Positions 23,397 to 33,520 of a DNA stretch of 64,000 nt are shown piece after piece. Position 1 is the stretch's first letter. Each line of letters starts with the position of its first letter. The notes beneath the pieces were generated by a model. The model searched no databases. It saw only the letters and a program-made list of their open reading frames with translations, and was not told where the DNA came from. Made by a program: the position numbers and the translations under genes. The stretch is taken from positions 3,384,001 through 3,448,000 of the forward strand of contig JAFFSR010000316.1 in assembly GCA_017163975.1 (NCBI GenBank). The letters run 5' to 3'. The stretch comes from Anastatus disparis (taxonomy: Eukaryota > Arthropoda > Insecta > Hymenoptera > Eupelmidae).

Positions 23397-23972
23397 TTAA
23401 AAATATCGTTTGACTTTTGCCTGCGTGAAATTTTTTTTACGACGGCAAATAGTGGTTTTCTTTTTTCTTTCAATTACACCGTACGAGCGACGTCTCTTTT
23501 TTTTATTAACTGTTGAAGTTTTTTTTCTCCTTATGCCGCTTTTTCTTTTTCTTCTTTTTTTTCTCTTTTTTGCTAATGAGTTCGCGATGCTTTCGATCGA
23601 ACGTCGCTTCAAAGACTGTATCGTTGAATTGAAAACGGGATTTTTATATCCTGATCCGCTCATTAACATTTCGTTAATTTTATTTTTTGCTTGTTCTTTT
23701 AAATTATCTTTTGATTCTGTAAATCGATTTTTTATAGATTCTTTGAAACTAATATTATCACCTATATCTTCAAGCACTCTTATTCCACCACGCAGAGCTT
23801 CTTTACCTACTGCTCTTAACCCTTTCGATACAAATGGTAAAATATTTCTGACCAGACCTGAAAAAAAACTTCGTAGACCTGAACCGCGCTGCCAGCGCGA
23901 ACCAGCGAAAACGTTGCGTACACCGTTCCCGCTACCAATTTGATTTTCGTAGTATGCTATATAATGACTCAT
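23397..23972 (-). CDS. Basic core-like minor protein (Polinton)
   Basis: A 191-residue frame from ATG at 23972 (MSHYIAYYENQIGSGNGVRN). It has VFAGSRWQRGSGLRSFFSGL, LPFVSKGLRAVGKEALRGG, a short amphipathic stretch, then a long Lys/Arg-rich tail (KKRKKRRKRKSGIRRKK). The first half recurs in Polintons and recalls adenovirus internal capsid/core polypeptides with GSG sites that the maturation protease could cut; the tail could bind DNA. The frame is intact. The counterpart in the complete copy is 47109-47648. Confidence 0.8.
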   Translation of the reverse strand: MSHYIAYYENQIGSGNGVRNVFAGSRWQRGSGLRSFFSGLVRNILPFVSKGLRAVGKEALRGGIRVLEDIGDNISFKESIKNRFTESKDNLKEQAKNKINEMLMSGSGYKNPVFNSTIQSLKRRSIESIANSLAKKRKKRRKRKSGIRRKKTSTVNKKKRRRSYGVIERKKKTTICRRKKNFTQAKVKRYF

Positions 23973-23985
23973 TTTACACTTACAT

Positions 23986-24622
23986 TTAAAGAACACGCTT
24001 AAAATGAAGTATCAATGTGAAAGTTCCATACTCGAATGCTATAGGACTACCGTTTGCGTCTCTTATATCAATAACGATATTGTTGAATGCATTTTTCATC
24101 AGTGGTATATATTTAATGGGTGCAAAATTTTTTACTATTGTAGTTCCAAATTTGTAATTAGCATTGTCTAAAGAAACAATTCTAAGTAATGAGGCTTGTG
24201 TGTCCCCTACTGTAAAAGGTTCACAAACGTCCGAATAGACAAATAACTGCTCAGGTATGGCACGTGCCAAGCATGCTGGTCTGTTACCTGTTATAGATCT
24301 CTCATTATTATCTATCATAAAGTGCATATGAGAGAATCCTTGAGTTACTGTTGTTGTTGTTGTTGTTTTTGTTTCGGTGTTTTCAACTTCTGATTTTGTG
24401 GCACTCATTACACCAAGATTGTCTCCTGATATTTTACCAATTTTTCCAGCTATTGTTAAATAATGCGTCGAGTCGCAGTTCATATAGCACACAGTTTCAA
24501 GTTCGTAATATCCAAAAGGTTTGGATGAACGTGTCAATTTTAAATGATTACGCACGTGAGAACTAATTTTATTTATATTTTCAACTAATTCCCAGGCGGA
24601 AATAAACTTGTCTAGAAAAAGC
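23986..24622 (-). pseudogene. Minor capsid (penton-like) protein, 5'-truncated
   Basis: The frame is open from about 24622 with no convincing start. It includes KPFGYYELETVCYMN, FSHMHFMIDNN, ACLARAIPEQLFVYSDVCEP, DTQASLLRIVSLD, IKYIPLMKNAFNNIVIDIRD and FEYGTFTLILHFKRVL. These match the C-terminal two thirds of the protein at 46309-47098. Single-jelly-roll minor capsid proteins of Polintons sit at the particle vertices; that role is taken from the family. The N-terminal third is lost where the Polinton remnant ends. Confidence 0.78.
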
Positions 24623-25026
24623 TAACAAAATCTAATAACTTCTATAAAAAATTTATATTATGAAGAATGAAGAATTCGGATTTCTTGTAATAGTTTATGA
24701 CTGTTATTAGAACTTATTAGCCTTTTTAAACCTTTATTAGTTTTTAGGTTTTTCAACAAAATGAAAATTTGACTCTTCGAAAAAGCTAATAACTTCTAAT
24801 AAATGTTATCAATTATTACTAACAGTAATGATATATTTATGATTTTTAGAATTTTTTTGTTATAGTTATTATTAATTATTAGATTTTCGGTTTCACATTA
24901 AAATAAGATTTTTTACCTTTCGAACAAGCTAATAATATCTAATAAGTGTTATAAATTATTTTTTACAGTAATAAAATTTGTATGTTTCTTATAATTTTTT
25001 AATACTAGTAATTATTAGTCTTCAGA
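24623..25026. other. AT-rich spacer
   Basis: No gene is seen. Words like CTAATAACTTCTAATAA recur every 120-130 bases, suggesting a diverged tandem repeat. Confidence 0.5.
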
Positions 25027-25235
25027 TTAGGGGTGTGCGAGTAACTTGAACTACGAGTAACTCGAATTACTCGACGAGCTCGAGTCGAGTATTAACTCGA
25101 ACTTTCCGAGTTATTCGTATTTATTGAGTTACTCGAAAAATATGAACTTTTCAAATAAGTTGAGTTATTCGAATGACTTAAGTTACTCAAATGACTGAAG
25201 CTACTCGAACAACTCGAACAACTAGATTATATTAT
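25027..25235. repeat. CTCGA/ACTCGAA low-complexity block (left)
   Basis: Dense repeats of ACTCGA, GAGTTACTCGA and relatives. A matching block in inverted sense lies at 28870-29070, so the two may be ends of an element spanning the 164-bp array. Confidence 0.75.
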
Positions 25236-25384
25236 TCATTTATACGAAACAAATTATTTTTTTACTATTGCTTTCTCATAGAGAAAGCATTGTATCGGTA
25301 AAAAAAATTTTTTTCTATTTTTTCATTAATTTGTTCATATTTAGACTCAGGGTGTCGAAAAAAGTGGTTTCCAGAAAATGTCTG

Positions 25385-25386
25385 TA

Positions 25387-25428
<42 letters not shown>

Positions 25429-25435
25429 TGTATGA
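25385..25435. repeat. (TG)n microsatellite
   Basis: TG dinucleotides interrupted by TATG. The antisense frame is a His-Thr run without meaning. Confidence 0.95.
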
Positions 25436-25559
25436 TTTCAGTACGCCAATAAGATCTCGAGAACTACTCGATGGATTAACTTCAAATTTTGCATGCAATT
25501 TATTTTTTTGTTCAACTGGGGGGGAAGCTATTGAAAATTGATCTTCTTAGCTCAGTTTT

Positions 25560-26159
25560 TTTTTAGAGCCATTTTAAGAATTTTAAAAAAATTTTGATTT
25601 TTCATTTTTTTGATATTTTACGTAAACTACTCGAAGAATTTTCTTGAAAATTTGTATGAACATTATTTGCGACTGCCAAAAGAAGAAAAACTTTTACCAA
25701 CTGATTTTCTTAGCGCACTTTTAATTTTAGAGCATTTTAAAAATTTTGAAAAAAAATTTTTTTTTTCATTTATTTTTTGTTTTACGACAACCATTCGATA
25801 GATTGCTTTGATAGATTCGCTTCTAAATTTGTATGCAAGTTATTCGCTATTGTCTAAAGAAAACAAGCTTTGGAACACTTATTTTCTTAGCGTAGTTTTA
25901 ATTTTAGAGCATTTTGAAAATTTTGGAAAAAATATCTATTTTTCATTTTTTTTCTATTACACAAAAACCATTCGATAGATTTGCTCGAAAATTTTTATGG
26001 AAATCATTTGCAATGGCCTAAATAAAACAAACTTTGAAAAACTTATTTTCTCAGTGCAGTTTTAATTTTAGAGCATTTTGAAAATTTTGAATAAAATTTT
26101 TCTAATTTTTTTTATATTTTACGTAAACTACTCGATGAAGGAGCTTCAAATTATGTATG
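25560..26159. repeat. 164-bp tandem array, left part
   Basis: Units share AGTTTTAATTTTAGAGCATT, CATTCGATAGATTTGCTC and AAACTTATTTTCTTAGCGCA. Successive copies of the TTAATTTTAG word lie about 177 and 164 bases apart. The array continues after the 1.7 kb insertion at 26160-27872. Confidence 0.85.
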
Positions 26160-26683
26160 CACTGAGAGAAAATTCATGCCAATAGAGCATGTAGTCTACG
26201 TATCCAAAGTTAGTAAGTAATATCCTATGCTTTAATAACAGCGCCATCTACTCTTACGAGGTTTGTGCTATCCAAAAACCGTTTGTTTACATGCTTTAGT
26301 AGCTCCCCACTCTAATATCCTTCGATAGCTAGCGCTGTATCCTCTCATGGGACGTAAAGGAAGTAAACGTGGCTTGTCCACTATTCTTTCTTTACTGCTA
26401 ACTATGACATTCTTCTATTGCTCAAGTCGCCTCCTCTTTTGGGTGGCGACGGGAGCAAACACGGCTGGCCTATATCCAAAATCATGTTGCAAATTTCGTT
26501 AACGTATTTTCGTAGCGTGAATCTTTTATTTCTTTTCTTTTTTTATGAAGGGAGATACGTTATAAATATAACCTGTTAAACTTTTTAACTTTAAATAATT
26601 AATTTTTAACTTAAAATTTAATTATTTTAAACCGCTGGGGGGCAGATGAGCATGTACGATTTTACGCCAGAGTTATTTCGAAG

Positions 26684-26754
26684 TAACGTTGGTCTAGTGC
26701 GTAACATTCGCGCTTTTCCTTTTGAGTAGGCGAGTTCAACTCTCGGCTAGGGTC
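26684..26754 (+). ncRNA. tRNA-like sequence (left arm), pol III-type
   Basis: A-box-like TGGTCTAGTGCG and B-box-like CGAGTTCAACTCTCG at tRNA spacing, followed at once by a T9 run that would stop RNA polymerase III. It resembles a degraded tRNA-Glu-type sequence (GGTCTAGTG). The anticodon stem does not pair well, so it is not a working tRNA. It could be a SINE head or an internal promoter captured by the element. Confidence 0.6.
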
Positions 26755-27313
26755 TTTTTTTTTAATTTTTTTTTTATTATTTTAATAGTTTTTATTGCTT
26801 TTTTTTATTCTTATTTTTTTTATTTTCTATTTTTTTATTAATTTTAAAATCTACTTTTTCACAAGTTACTTAAAATATGCTCGTTTTTTTTATTAATATT
26901 TTTAAATAAATTATTTAATATAGAAAATAATTTAAAATATTAATAAATAAATAATAGTGATATTTACAATACTATAGTTCAATTTTGTCTTTATAAACAT
27001 ATTTCAATATACAATATATATTATAACATAAATAATAATAACTCAGTTTTATTTATTTATTGTAATTTATTGTAAATTTTATAAACTAAATTATAAATAA
27101 ATTAAACTATACTATTATAAAATAAACATCACTATTATTTATTTATCAATATTTGTAATTACTACCTATAAAGAATAATTTATTTTTTAAAAATTTTCAT
27201 TGAAAAAAACAAGCGTACTTGTGAAAAATTAAATTTTAAAATTATTAAAAAAAAATAAATATAAAAAGGAATAAAAAATATTAAAACAATAAAAAAAAAA
27301 GAAAAAAAAAAGT

Positions 27314-27383
27314 GACCCTAGCCGAGAGTTGAACTCGCGTACTCAAAAGGAAAAGCGTGAACGTTACGCACTAGACCAACGCT
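27314..27383 (-). ncRNA. tRNA-like sequence (right arm), inverted copy
   Basis: Inverted copy of 26684-26754 with the same A-box (TGGTCTAGTGCG) and a B-box of form CGAGTTCAACTCTCG. On the minus strand it is followed by a long T-run. A few base differences show the arms have diverged slightly. Confidence 0.6.
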
Positions 27384-27872
27384 TCTCCGAAATATCTCTG
27401 GCGTAAAATCGTACATGCTCATCTGCCCCCCCAGCGGTTTAAAATAATTAAATTTTAAGTTAAAAATTAATTATTTAAAGTTAAAAAGTTTAACAGGTTA
27501 TATTTATAACGTATCTCCCTTCATAAAAAAAGAAAAGAAAAGAAATAAAAGATTCACGCTACGAAAATACGTTAAAGAAATTTGCAACATAATTTTGGGT
27601 ATAGACCAGCCGTGTTTGCTCGCGTCGCCATCCAAAAGAGGAGGCGACTCAAGCAAACAAAGGGTATGAGAGTGGGGAGTCATCGAAGTATACCACGCGA
27701 GTCATCAGTGAATGCCGTTCATGCTTTAGTTACTCTCCATACAATCTTTTTTAGTATAAGGTAATCCAATACTAATAGAGCTTCTCACGGCCTGTCATAT
27801 TTGTATCAATGTTTTATATGCTCGCATAGATGGCAGTTCGCATGCTCTAGTAGCATGAATTTTCTCTCAGTG

Positions 27873-28620
27873 TGGGAATTATTTATGATTGTCAAAATAA
27901 AATGAACTTTTGAAAATTAATTTTCTTCAATTTCCTTAGCGCACATTTAATTTTAGAGCATTTTGAAAATTTTGAAAAAATTTTTTATTTTTAATTTTTT
28001 TTCTATTGCACAAAAATCACTCGATAAACTTGCTCAAAAATTTTCATGCAAATTATTCACTATTATCTGAATAAATCAAGCTTTGGAAAACTTATTTTCT
28101 TAGCGCAGTTTTAATTTTAGAACATTTTGAAAATTTTGGAAAAAATATTCATATTTCATTTTTTTTCTATTACACAAAAGCCATTCGATAGTTTTGCTCA
28201 AAAATTTTCATACAAATTATTTGTTATTGCCTAATTAAAGCAAGCTTGGAAAAACTTATTTTCTTAGCGCAGTTTTAATTTTAGAGCATTTTGTAAATTT
28301 TGAATAGAATTTCACTTATTTTTTGGTATTTTACGTAAACTACTCTATGAAGTAGCTTAAAATTATGTATAGAAATTATTTACGATTGCCTAAATAAAAT
28401 GAACTTTTGAAAACTGGTTTTCTTAGCGTAGTTGTAACGTTAAAGCGTTTAGAAAATTTTAAAACAATGTTTATTTTTCAATTATTTGGTATTTTTTGTA
28501 AACTATTCGATGAAAATGTTCCAAAATTTGTATGCAAGTTATTGGTTATAGTGTTAAGAAGACAAGCTTGAGAAAATTTATTTTATAAACGCATTTTTAA
28601 TTTTAGAGCATCATAAAATC
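27873..28620. repeat. 164-bp tandem array, right part
   Basis: Continues the array: copies of TTAATTTTAG at about 27947, 28111, 28275 and 28597, spaced 164, 164 and twice 161. The unit near 28435 is diverged. The array ends near 28615. Confidence 0.85.
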
Positions 28621-28869
28621 ACATTATGCAAATGGCAAAAGTAAGAAAGAGTAAAATTCATATAGTTTTCGTAGGTATTAAGACAGCCTTTAATACAGAG
28701 AATAGGGACATTTATATTAAAATCGTATTTAAAAAAATAAAATCAAATTACTCTAACTCAATGCGCTCTATGAGAAAACATTGCGCCAAAGCACTTGGCA
28801 GCGTTTTTTTATTGACTTGCTGTGAGTTCTATCTAATCTGTCTATGCAGAAGGAATATTGGAATAAATT
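28621..28869. other. Spacer with open frame of doubtful value
   Basis: A 102-residue plus-strand frame (28626-28934) shows no known motif and runs into the CTCGA block. It is considered noncoding. Confidence 0.4.
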
Positions 28870-29070
28870 TTAAACCAACTTCGAGTCGAGTTGAGTATGA
28901 AACTCAAACTTTTCGAGTTACTCAAATCTACTGAGTAACTCGAATTACTCGAGTGATTCATATTTTTTCGAGCAATTTGTATTTTTTCGAGTACCCACGG
29001 ATATCGAGTACTCGACTCGAACTCGGGGAAAAAACTCGACGCGATTCGAATTCAACTCGAATTTGTTTAT
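28870..29070. repeat. CTCGA/ACTCGAA low-complexity block (right)
   Basis: Counterpart of 25027-25235, with AACTTCGAGTCGAGTTGAGT and GAGTACTCGACTCGAACTCG. Confidence 0.75.
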
Positions 29071-29985
29071 TATTCATTAAATAAATGAATTCTAGAATGA
29101 GGTATTGGTTTTATAAATAATTTATTAACTCCTTTTAAATACAAGATACATTTGACTAGCTTGATAGAAAATCAATGTATAATTAAATTAAATCGTAGTA
29201 ATAAAATAACATAATTTTTTGTTAACAACTATTTACTATTATTTCAGCCTTTTAACATTAATTTAGTTTAGTTTTATATATATTTTTTTCAATTTTAAAC
29301 ACAACAATTCAGAATACAATGGTTAATCTAAATAAATACAAAGCTGCATTTTAAGTTTCATGCACTAAAATAGAAATAAAGAAATATTTTAAAAACATGT
29401 TATTTTTAGTTATTTGAAATACTTTAAAAATAATTTTTTTGTAAAATAATAAATAACTATAAGTATTAATTTTCTTATATTGTGATATAAATCATTCATT
29501 TAATGGAATAATTTGATCAATATTTTGAAGTCTGGCATCCAAATCTTTTTCTATTTCTTTTTGTTGCGCTATGTATTCTAATCGTTTCACTACACTAAAT
29601 CGCAGGTAACATCGAACTTGGCTGGTACGTACCCAGGACCCGTTTTTAGGTACGATTGACTTTACTTCAATAATGTACTAAGATAAGTGTACCAGTTTTT
29701 TGACACCTCAAGAATGATACACTTCCCTGTCAAAAAAGTCCAGGTGGATTTCCAGGTGGATATTCCACGTGGAATTCCAAGTGGATTTTCAGTCTGATTT
29801 AATCGGATTTTCATAGTGAAAATCAGGGTGGATTTCAAAAATTCAAAATAAAAATATAGGTGGAGTATTAGATAGATATAACTTAATTAGAGAATAAAGT
29901 ATGAATTGTTTATATTTTATAATTTTTTTATTGGATTCAGCATCCTGATAGACAACAGTAACCATGAAATTGCCTAGTATGTGTT
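29071..29985. other. AT-rich noncoding spacer
   Basis: No gene is seen. From about 29740 words such as GGTGGATTTCCAGGTGGATA and AATCAGGGTGGATTT begin, related to the 25-bp array at 32400-32595. Confidence 0.5.
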
Positions 29986-30017
29986 TGTGTATATATATAC
30001 ACACACACACACACACA

Positions 30018-30094
<77 letters not shown>
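29986..30094. repeat. TA/CA compound microsatellite
   Basis: Short (CA)n followed by a long (TA)n. Open frames on both strands are dinucleotide translations. Confidence 0.95.
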
Positions 30095-30096
<2 letters not shown>

Positions 30097-30289
30097 GTCA
30101 CTTTATTCGCATTTTTGCTAAGAAGATGCACTCTGATTTTCACACTGAAAATCCACTCTGATTTTCATACACACAGTTAAAGTGAATATTTTCATTACAA
30201 TTTCCAGTAAAATAATAGATAGAGTATTAGAATATATGCAGGTCCATAAAATTATTATAAATGTTTCATATTAAGTGTTTTATTAGGAT

Positions 30290-30965
30290 TTATTACTTTT
30301 CTTCCTCAAATTCGAATATTTTTCGAGCTGAACGGACGTAAAGAACGTTTCTCCCGGAAATTTGAGTATTTCGAATACTGACCGGGCGTATAGTACTTTT
30401 CTCCCTCAAATTCAAATATTTCTCGAACTGACCGACCTCAACGTACTTTTTTCCGTTAAATACAAATATTTCTCGATCTGAGCGGGTGTAAAGTACTTTT
30501 CTCCCTCAAATTTAAATATTTCTCGAACTGACCGGCCGCAACGTACTTTTCTCCCTCAAATTCGAATATTTCTCGAACTGACCGGGCGTAAAGTACTTGT
30601 CTCCCACAAATTTGAGTATTTCGAATACTGACCGGGCGTAAAGTACTTTTTTCCCTCATATTCGAGTATTTCAAATACTGACCGGGCGTAAAGTACTTTT
30701 CTTCCACAAATATGAGTATTTCGAATAATGACCGAGCGTAAAGTACTTTTTTCCCTCAAATTCAAATATTTCTCGTACTAACCGGGCGTAAAGTACTTTT
30801 CTTCCTAAAATTTGAATATTTTTCGAACCAACCGGGCGCAAATTACTTTTCTCCTTCAAATTCTAATAATTCTTGAACTGACTGGGCGGAAAGTACTTTC
30901 CTTCCTCAAATTGGAGTATTTCAAATACTCAGTAGGCGCAAAGTACTTTCCTTCCACAAATTAAA
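30290..30965. repeat. 50-bp minisatellite, array 1
   Basis: About 13 units of 50 bp with the core ACCGGGCGTAAAGTACTTTT followed by CTCCCTCAAATTCGAATATT. Exact spacing is visible at 30581, 30631 and 30681. Antisense open frames are repeat translations (SIRNTQI/EKSTLRPV types), not proteins. A flank of about 130 bp (30170-30300) is duplicated before array 2. Confidence 0.93.
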
Positions 30966-30986
30966 TTTTTCTGAAAATTGAGTAAA

Positions 30987-31258
30987 AATATTAAAAATAA
31001 AAAAAAACTTTTTAATGTACTACGTTTTTATAATGAACTAAAAAGTATAAAATAATGTGTAATAAAATGAGAAATGAATACTGATTTGAAATAAAAAAAA
31101 CGTGGGGCGCATGTTTATTATTATGTATTGTATGCGCCCCACGTTTTTTTAATTTCAAATCAGTATTCATTTCTCATTTTATTACACATTATTTTATACT
31201 TTTTAGTTCATTATAAAAACGTAGTACATTAAAAAGTTTTTTTTTATTTTTAATATTA
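30987..31258. repeat. Palindrome with GTGGGGCGCAT core
   Basis: AAAACTTTTTAATGTACTAC ... ACGTGGGGCGCATG, then TATTATTATGTATTG, then TGCGCCCCACGT and the complement of the left arm. It is about 270 bp and nearly perfect, so it is a foldback MITE or recent inverted duplication. Confidence 0.85.
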
Positions 31259-31329
31259 TTTTATACTTTTTAGTTCAATTAAAAAACGTGGTAGATTGAA
31301 AATTTTTTTTTTATTTAGATATTATCTTA

Positions 31330-32300
31330 TACATTTTGGTATTATTATTATTATTATTAATATTATTTATCGTGTTGTCCAACAGTGCATATTATATAGC
31401 ATATATATTGTTATCAAGGGACTAAAACGTGTTTCATCTATTTTTTTTAGAGAACACGTAATCGCATGCTGAGTTTCCCGCCATTTTGACGATAATGACG
31501 CTATTAGAAATTCAACCAAAATTCATTGTTTTATGCATTGATAGACCATAAAATGAATAAAATACAGTCTCAAATTTTATATGTACAATACAAAATGCTG
31601 TAATTTATGTCTAATTGCAATATGAGAAGTTAAAGAATTTAAAAAATTTTCGAAGATGGTTAGACACTAATGTTAAAAGTATATCTATATATAAAATCTT
31701 CAAAATTTCAATTTTTCCAATATCTCCGTATATAATTGTATTAATATATTTTTCGGTGGGAATATATATTTAATTATATTATCCAACAATGCATGCAAAA
31801 ATATAATATTGAATATATTAATATATTAATATATTTGATATATTAATATATTAATATATTAATATATTTGATATATTAATATATTAATATATTACTATAT
31901 TAATATATTACTATATTTGATATATTAATATATTAATATATTAATATATTAATATATCAAAAGAAGATTTTTAAAATTTTCGAAGATGTTTAGACACTAA
32001 TGTTAAAAGTGTATCTATATATAAAATCTTCAAATCTTCAATTTTGCCAACATCTCCGTATATGATTGAATATATTAATATATTGTTCGGTAGATATATA
32101 TATTTTTTTTATAATATTGCATTGTCATCCAGTTCCGAGCTATATTTAAAATTTCAAGTCTCTAGCTCATCAGGAAGTTAGTTTACAATCGGTTGCAAAA
32201 TTCGTACCGAACAGACAGACAGACAGACAGACAGACACCAAAGCGAGTTAATAAAAACGTAGTAAAAAATCATGGTAGATTTGCAGTCTGAAATCAAAGT
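31330..32300. other. AT-rich spacer with ATATTAAT repeats
   Basis: At 31797-31960 the sequence is tandem TATTAATA words. GAAGATGTTTAGACACTAAT and neighbouring sequence occur twice (about 31650 and 31985), a diverged duplication of about 330 bp. A short ACAGACAG microsatellite lies near 32212-32236. No gene is seen. Confidence 0.6.
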
Positions 32301-32399
32301 GAATTTTTAATCTAAATATCAGAGTACAATTGTGATTGGAAAATCAGGGTGGATTTGCAGTCTTCAAATCAGAGTGGATTTTCAATCTGATAATCAAAA

Positions 32400-32595
32400 A
32401 ACAATTTTACTTGGGAAATCCAGGTGGATTTTCATACTGAAAATCCTCTCTGATTTTCAGACTGAAAATCCACCCTGATTTTCACACTGAAAATCCACCC
32501 TGATTTTCAGACTGAAAATCCACTCTGATTTTCACACTGAAAATCCACTCTGATTTTCACACTGAAAATCCACTCTGATTTTCATACACACAGTT
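32400..32595. repeat. 25-bp self-complementary minisatellite
   Basis: Units of 25 bp such as ACTGAAAATCCACCCTGATT + TTCAC (starts at 32461, 32486, 32511). Each unit contains GAAAATC and GATTTTC, so single strands can fold within or between units. Related diverged units lie at 29740-29860, 32280-32400 and 33300-33500. Confidence 0.9.
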
Positions 32596-32699
32596 AAAGT
32601 GAATATTTTCATTACAATTTCCAGTAAAATAATAGGTAGGGTATTAGAATATATGCAGGTCCATAAAATTATTATGAATGTTTCATATCAAGTTTTTCG

Positions 32700-33290
32700 T
32701 TAGAATTTATTATTTTTCTTCCTCAAATTTGAATATTTCTCGAACCGACCGGGCGTAAAGTACTTTTCTCCCACAAATTCGAATATTTCTCGTACTGACC
32801 AGGCATAAAGTACTTTTCTTCCACAAATATGAGTATTCCATATACTGACCGGGCGTAAAGTACTTTTCTCCCTCAAATTCAAATATTTCTCGTACTGACC
32901 GGGCGTAAAGTACTTTTCTCTTGCAAATTTGAATATTTCTCGAACTGACCGGGCGTAGAGTACTTTTCTCCCTCAAATTTTAATATTTCTCGTACTGACC
33001 GGGCATAAAGTGCATTTCTCCCTAAAATTCAAGTATTTCGAATACTGACCGGCCGTAACGTACTTTTCTTCCTCAAATTCGAATATTACTCAAACTGACC
33101 GGGTGTAAAGTACTTTTCTTCCACAAATATGAGTATTTCGAATAATGACCGGGCGTAAAGTACTTTTTTTTCCTCAAATTTGAATATTTTTCAAACTAAC
33201 CGGGCGCAAATTACTTTTCTTCCTCAAATTCTAATAATTCTTGAACTGACTGGGCGGAAAGTACTTTTCTTCCACAAATTAAATGTCTAA
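32700..33290. repeat. 50-bp minisatellite, array 2
   Basis: About 12 units of the same 50-bp repeat as array 1. The 130-bp sequence before it (ACACAGTTAAAGTGAATATT onward, 32586-32700) repeats the flank of array 1, so the whole block was duplicated. Confidence 0.93.
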
Positions 33291-33299
33291 AAATTGAGA

Positions 33300-33520
33300 G
33301 AAAATCAGGGTAATTTTGCAGTCTGAAATCAAAGTGGATTTTTCTAAAAATCAGAGTATAATTGTAGTTGGGAAATCAGGCTGGATTTTCACTTTGAAAA
33401 TCAGAGTGGATTTTCACTCTGAAAATGATAGTAGACTTTCAGTCTGAAATTCAGAGTGGACTTTCACTCTGAAAATCATTGTGGATTTTCAGTCTGAAAA
33501 TCCATCCGCATTATCCAACT
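33300..33520. repeat. Diverged 25-bp minisatellite
   Basis: Words AATCAGAGTGGATTTTCACT and relatives of the 25-bp unit, in the opposite phase to 32400-32595. Confidence 0.75.

Larger units (their letters stand above)
20010..24622 (-). mobile_element. Truncated Polinton/Maverick remnant, minus strand
   Basis: Five Polinton genes in the same order as the complete element at 36706-51795, in opposite orientation: minor capsid, basic core-like protein, major capsid, conserved unknown protein, protease. The proteins are clearly diverged from those of the complete copy, so this is a different family member and not a recent duplicate. The upstream half (ATPase, integrase) is absent. The minor capsid frame is cut near 24622, and no TIR is found after the protease. 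Confidence 0.88.
26160..27872. mobile_element. CACTG-ended TIR element with inverted tRNA-like arms
   Basis: Ends are CACTGAGAGAAAATTCATGC and its complement, with TG flanking on both sides (26158-26159 and 27873-27874). A CAC(T/G)G end and a 2-bp duplication resemble CACTA/EnSpm-type elements. Long inner arms are inverted (for example CGTTATAAATATAACCTGTT at about 26549 and its complement near 27497). Each arm holds a tRNA-like sequence. There is no transposase. It interrupts the 164-bp array. Confidence 0.82.

Noticed and set aside
23410..23943. Plus-strand 177-residue Phe/Leu-rich frame
   Set aside because: Antisense of the Lys/Arg-rich core-like gene.
26684..26754. Functional tRNA gene
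   Set aside because: A- and B-boxes are present but acceptor and anticodon stems do not pair properly, and it lies in a repeat arm.
30456..30859. Repetitive protein-like frames (EKSTLRPVS type)
   Set aside because: They arise from the 50-bp minisatellite read in three frames; no start, promoter or conserved domain.
30290..33290. CRISPR-like array of 50-bp repeats
   Set aside because: Units are contiguous and have no unique spacers. The DNA is eukaryotic.
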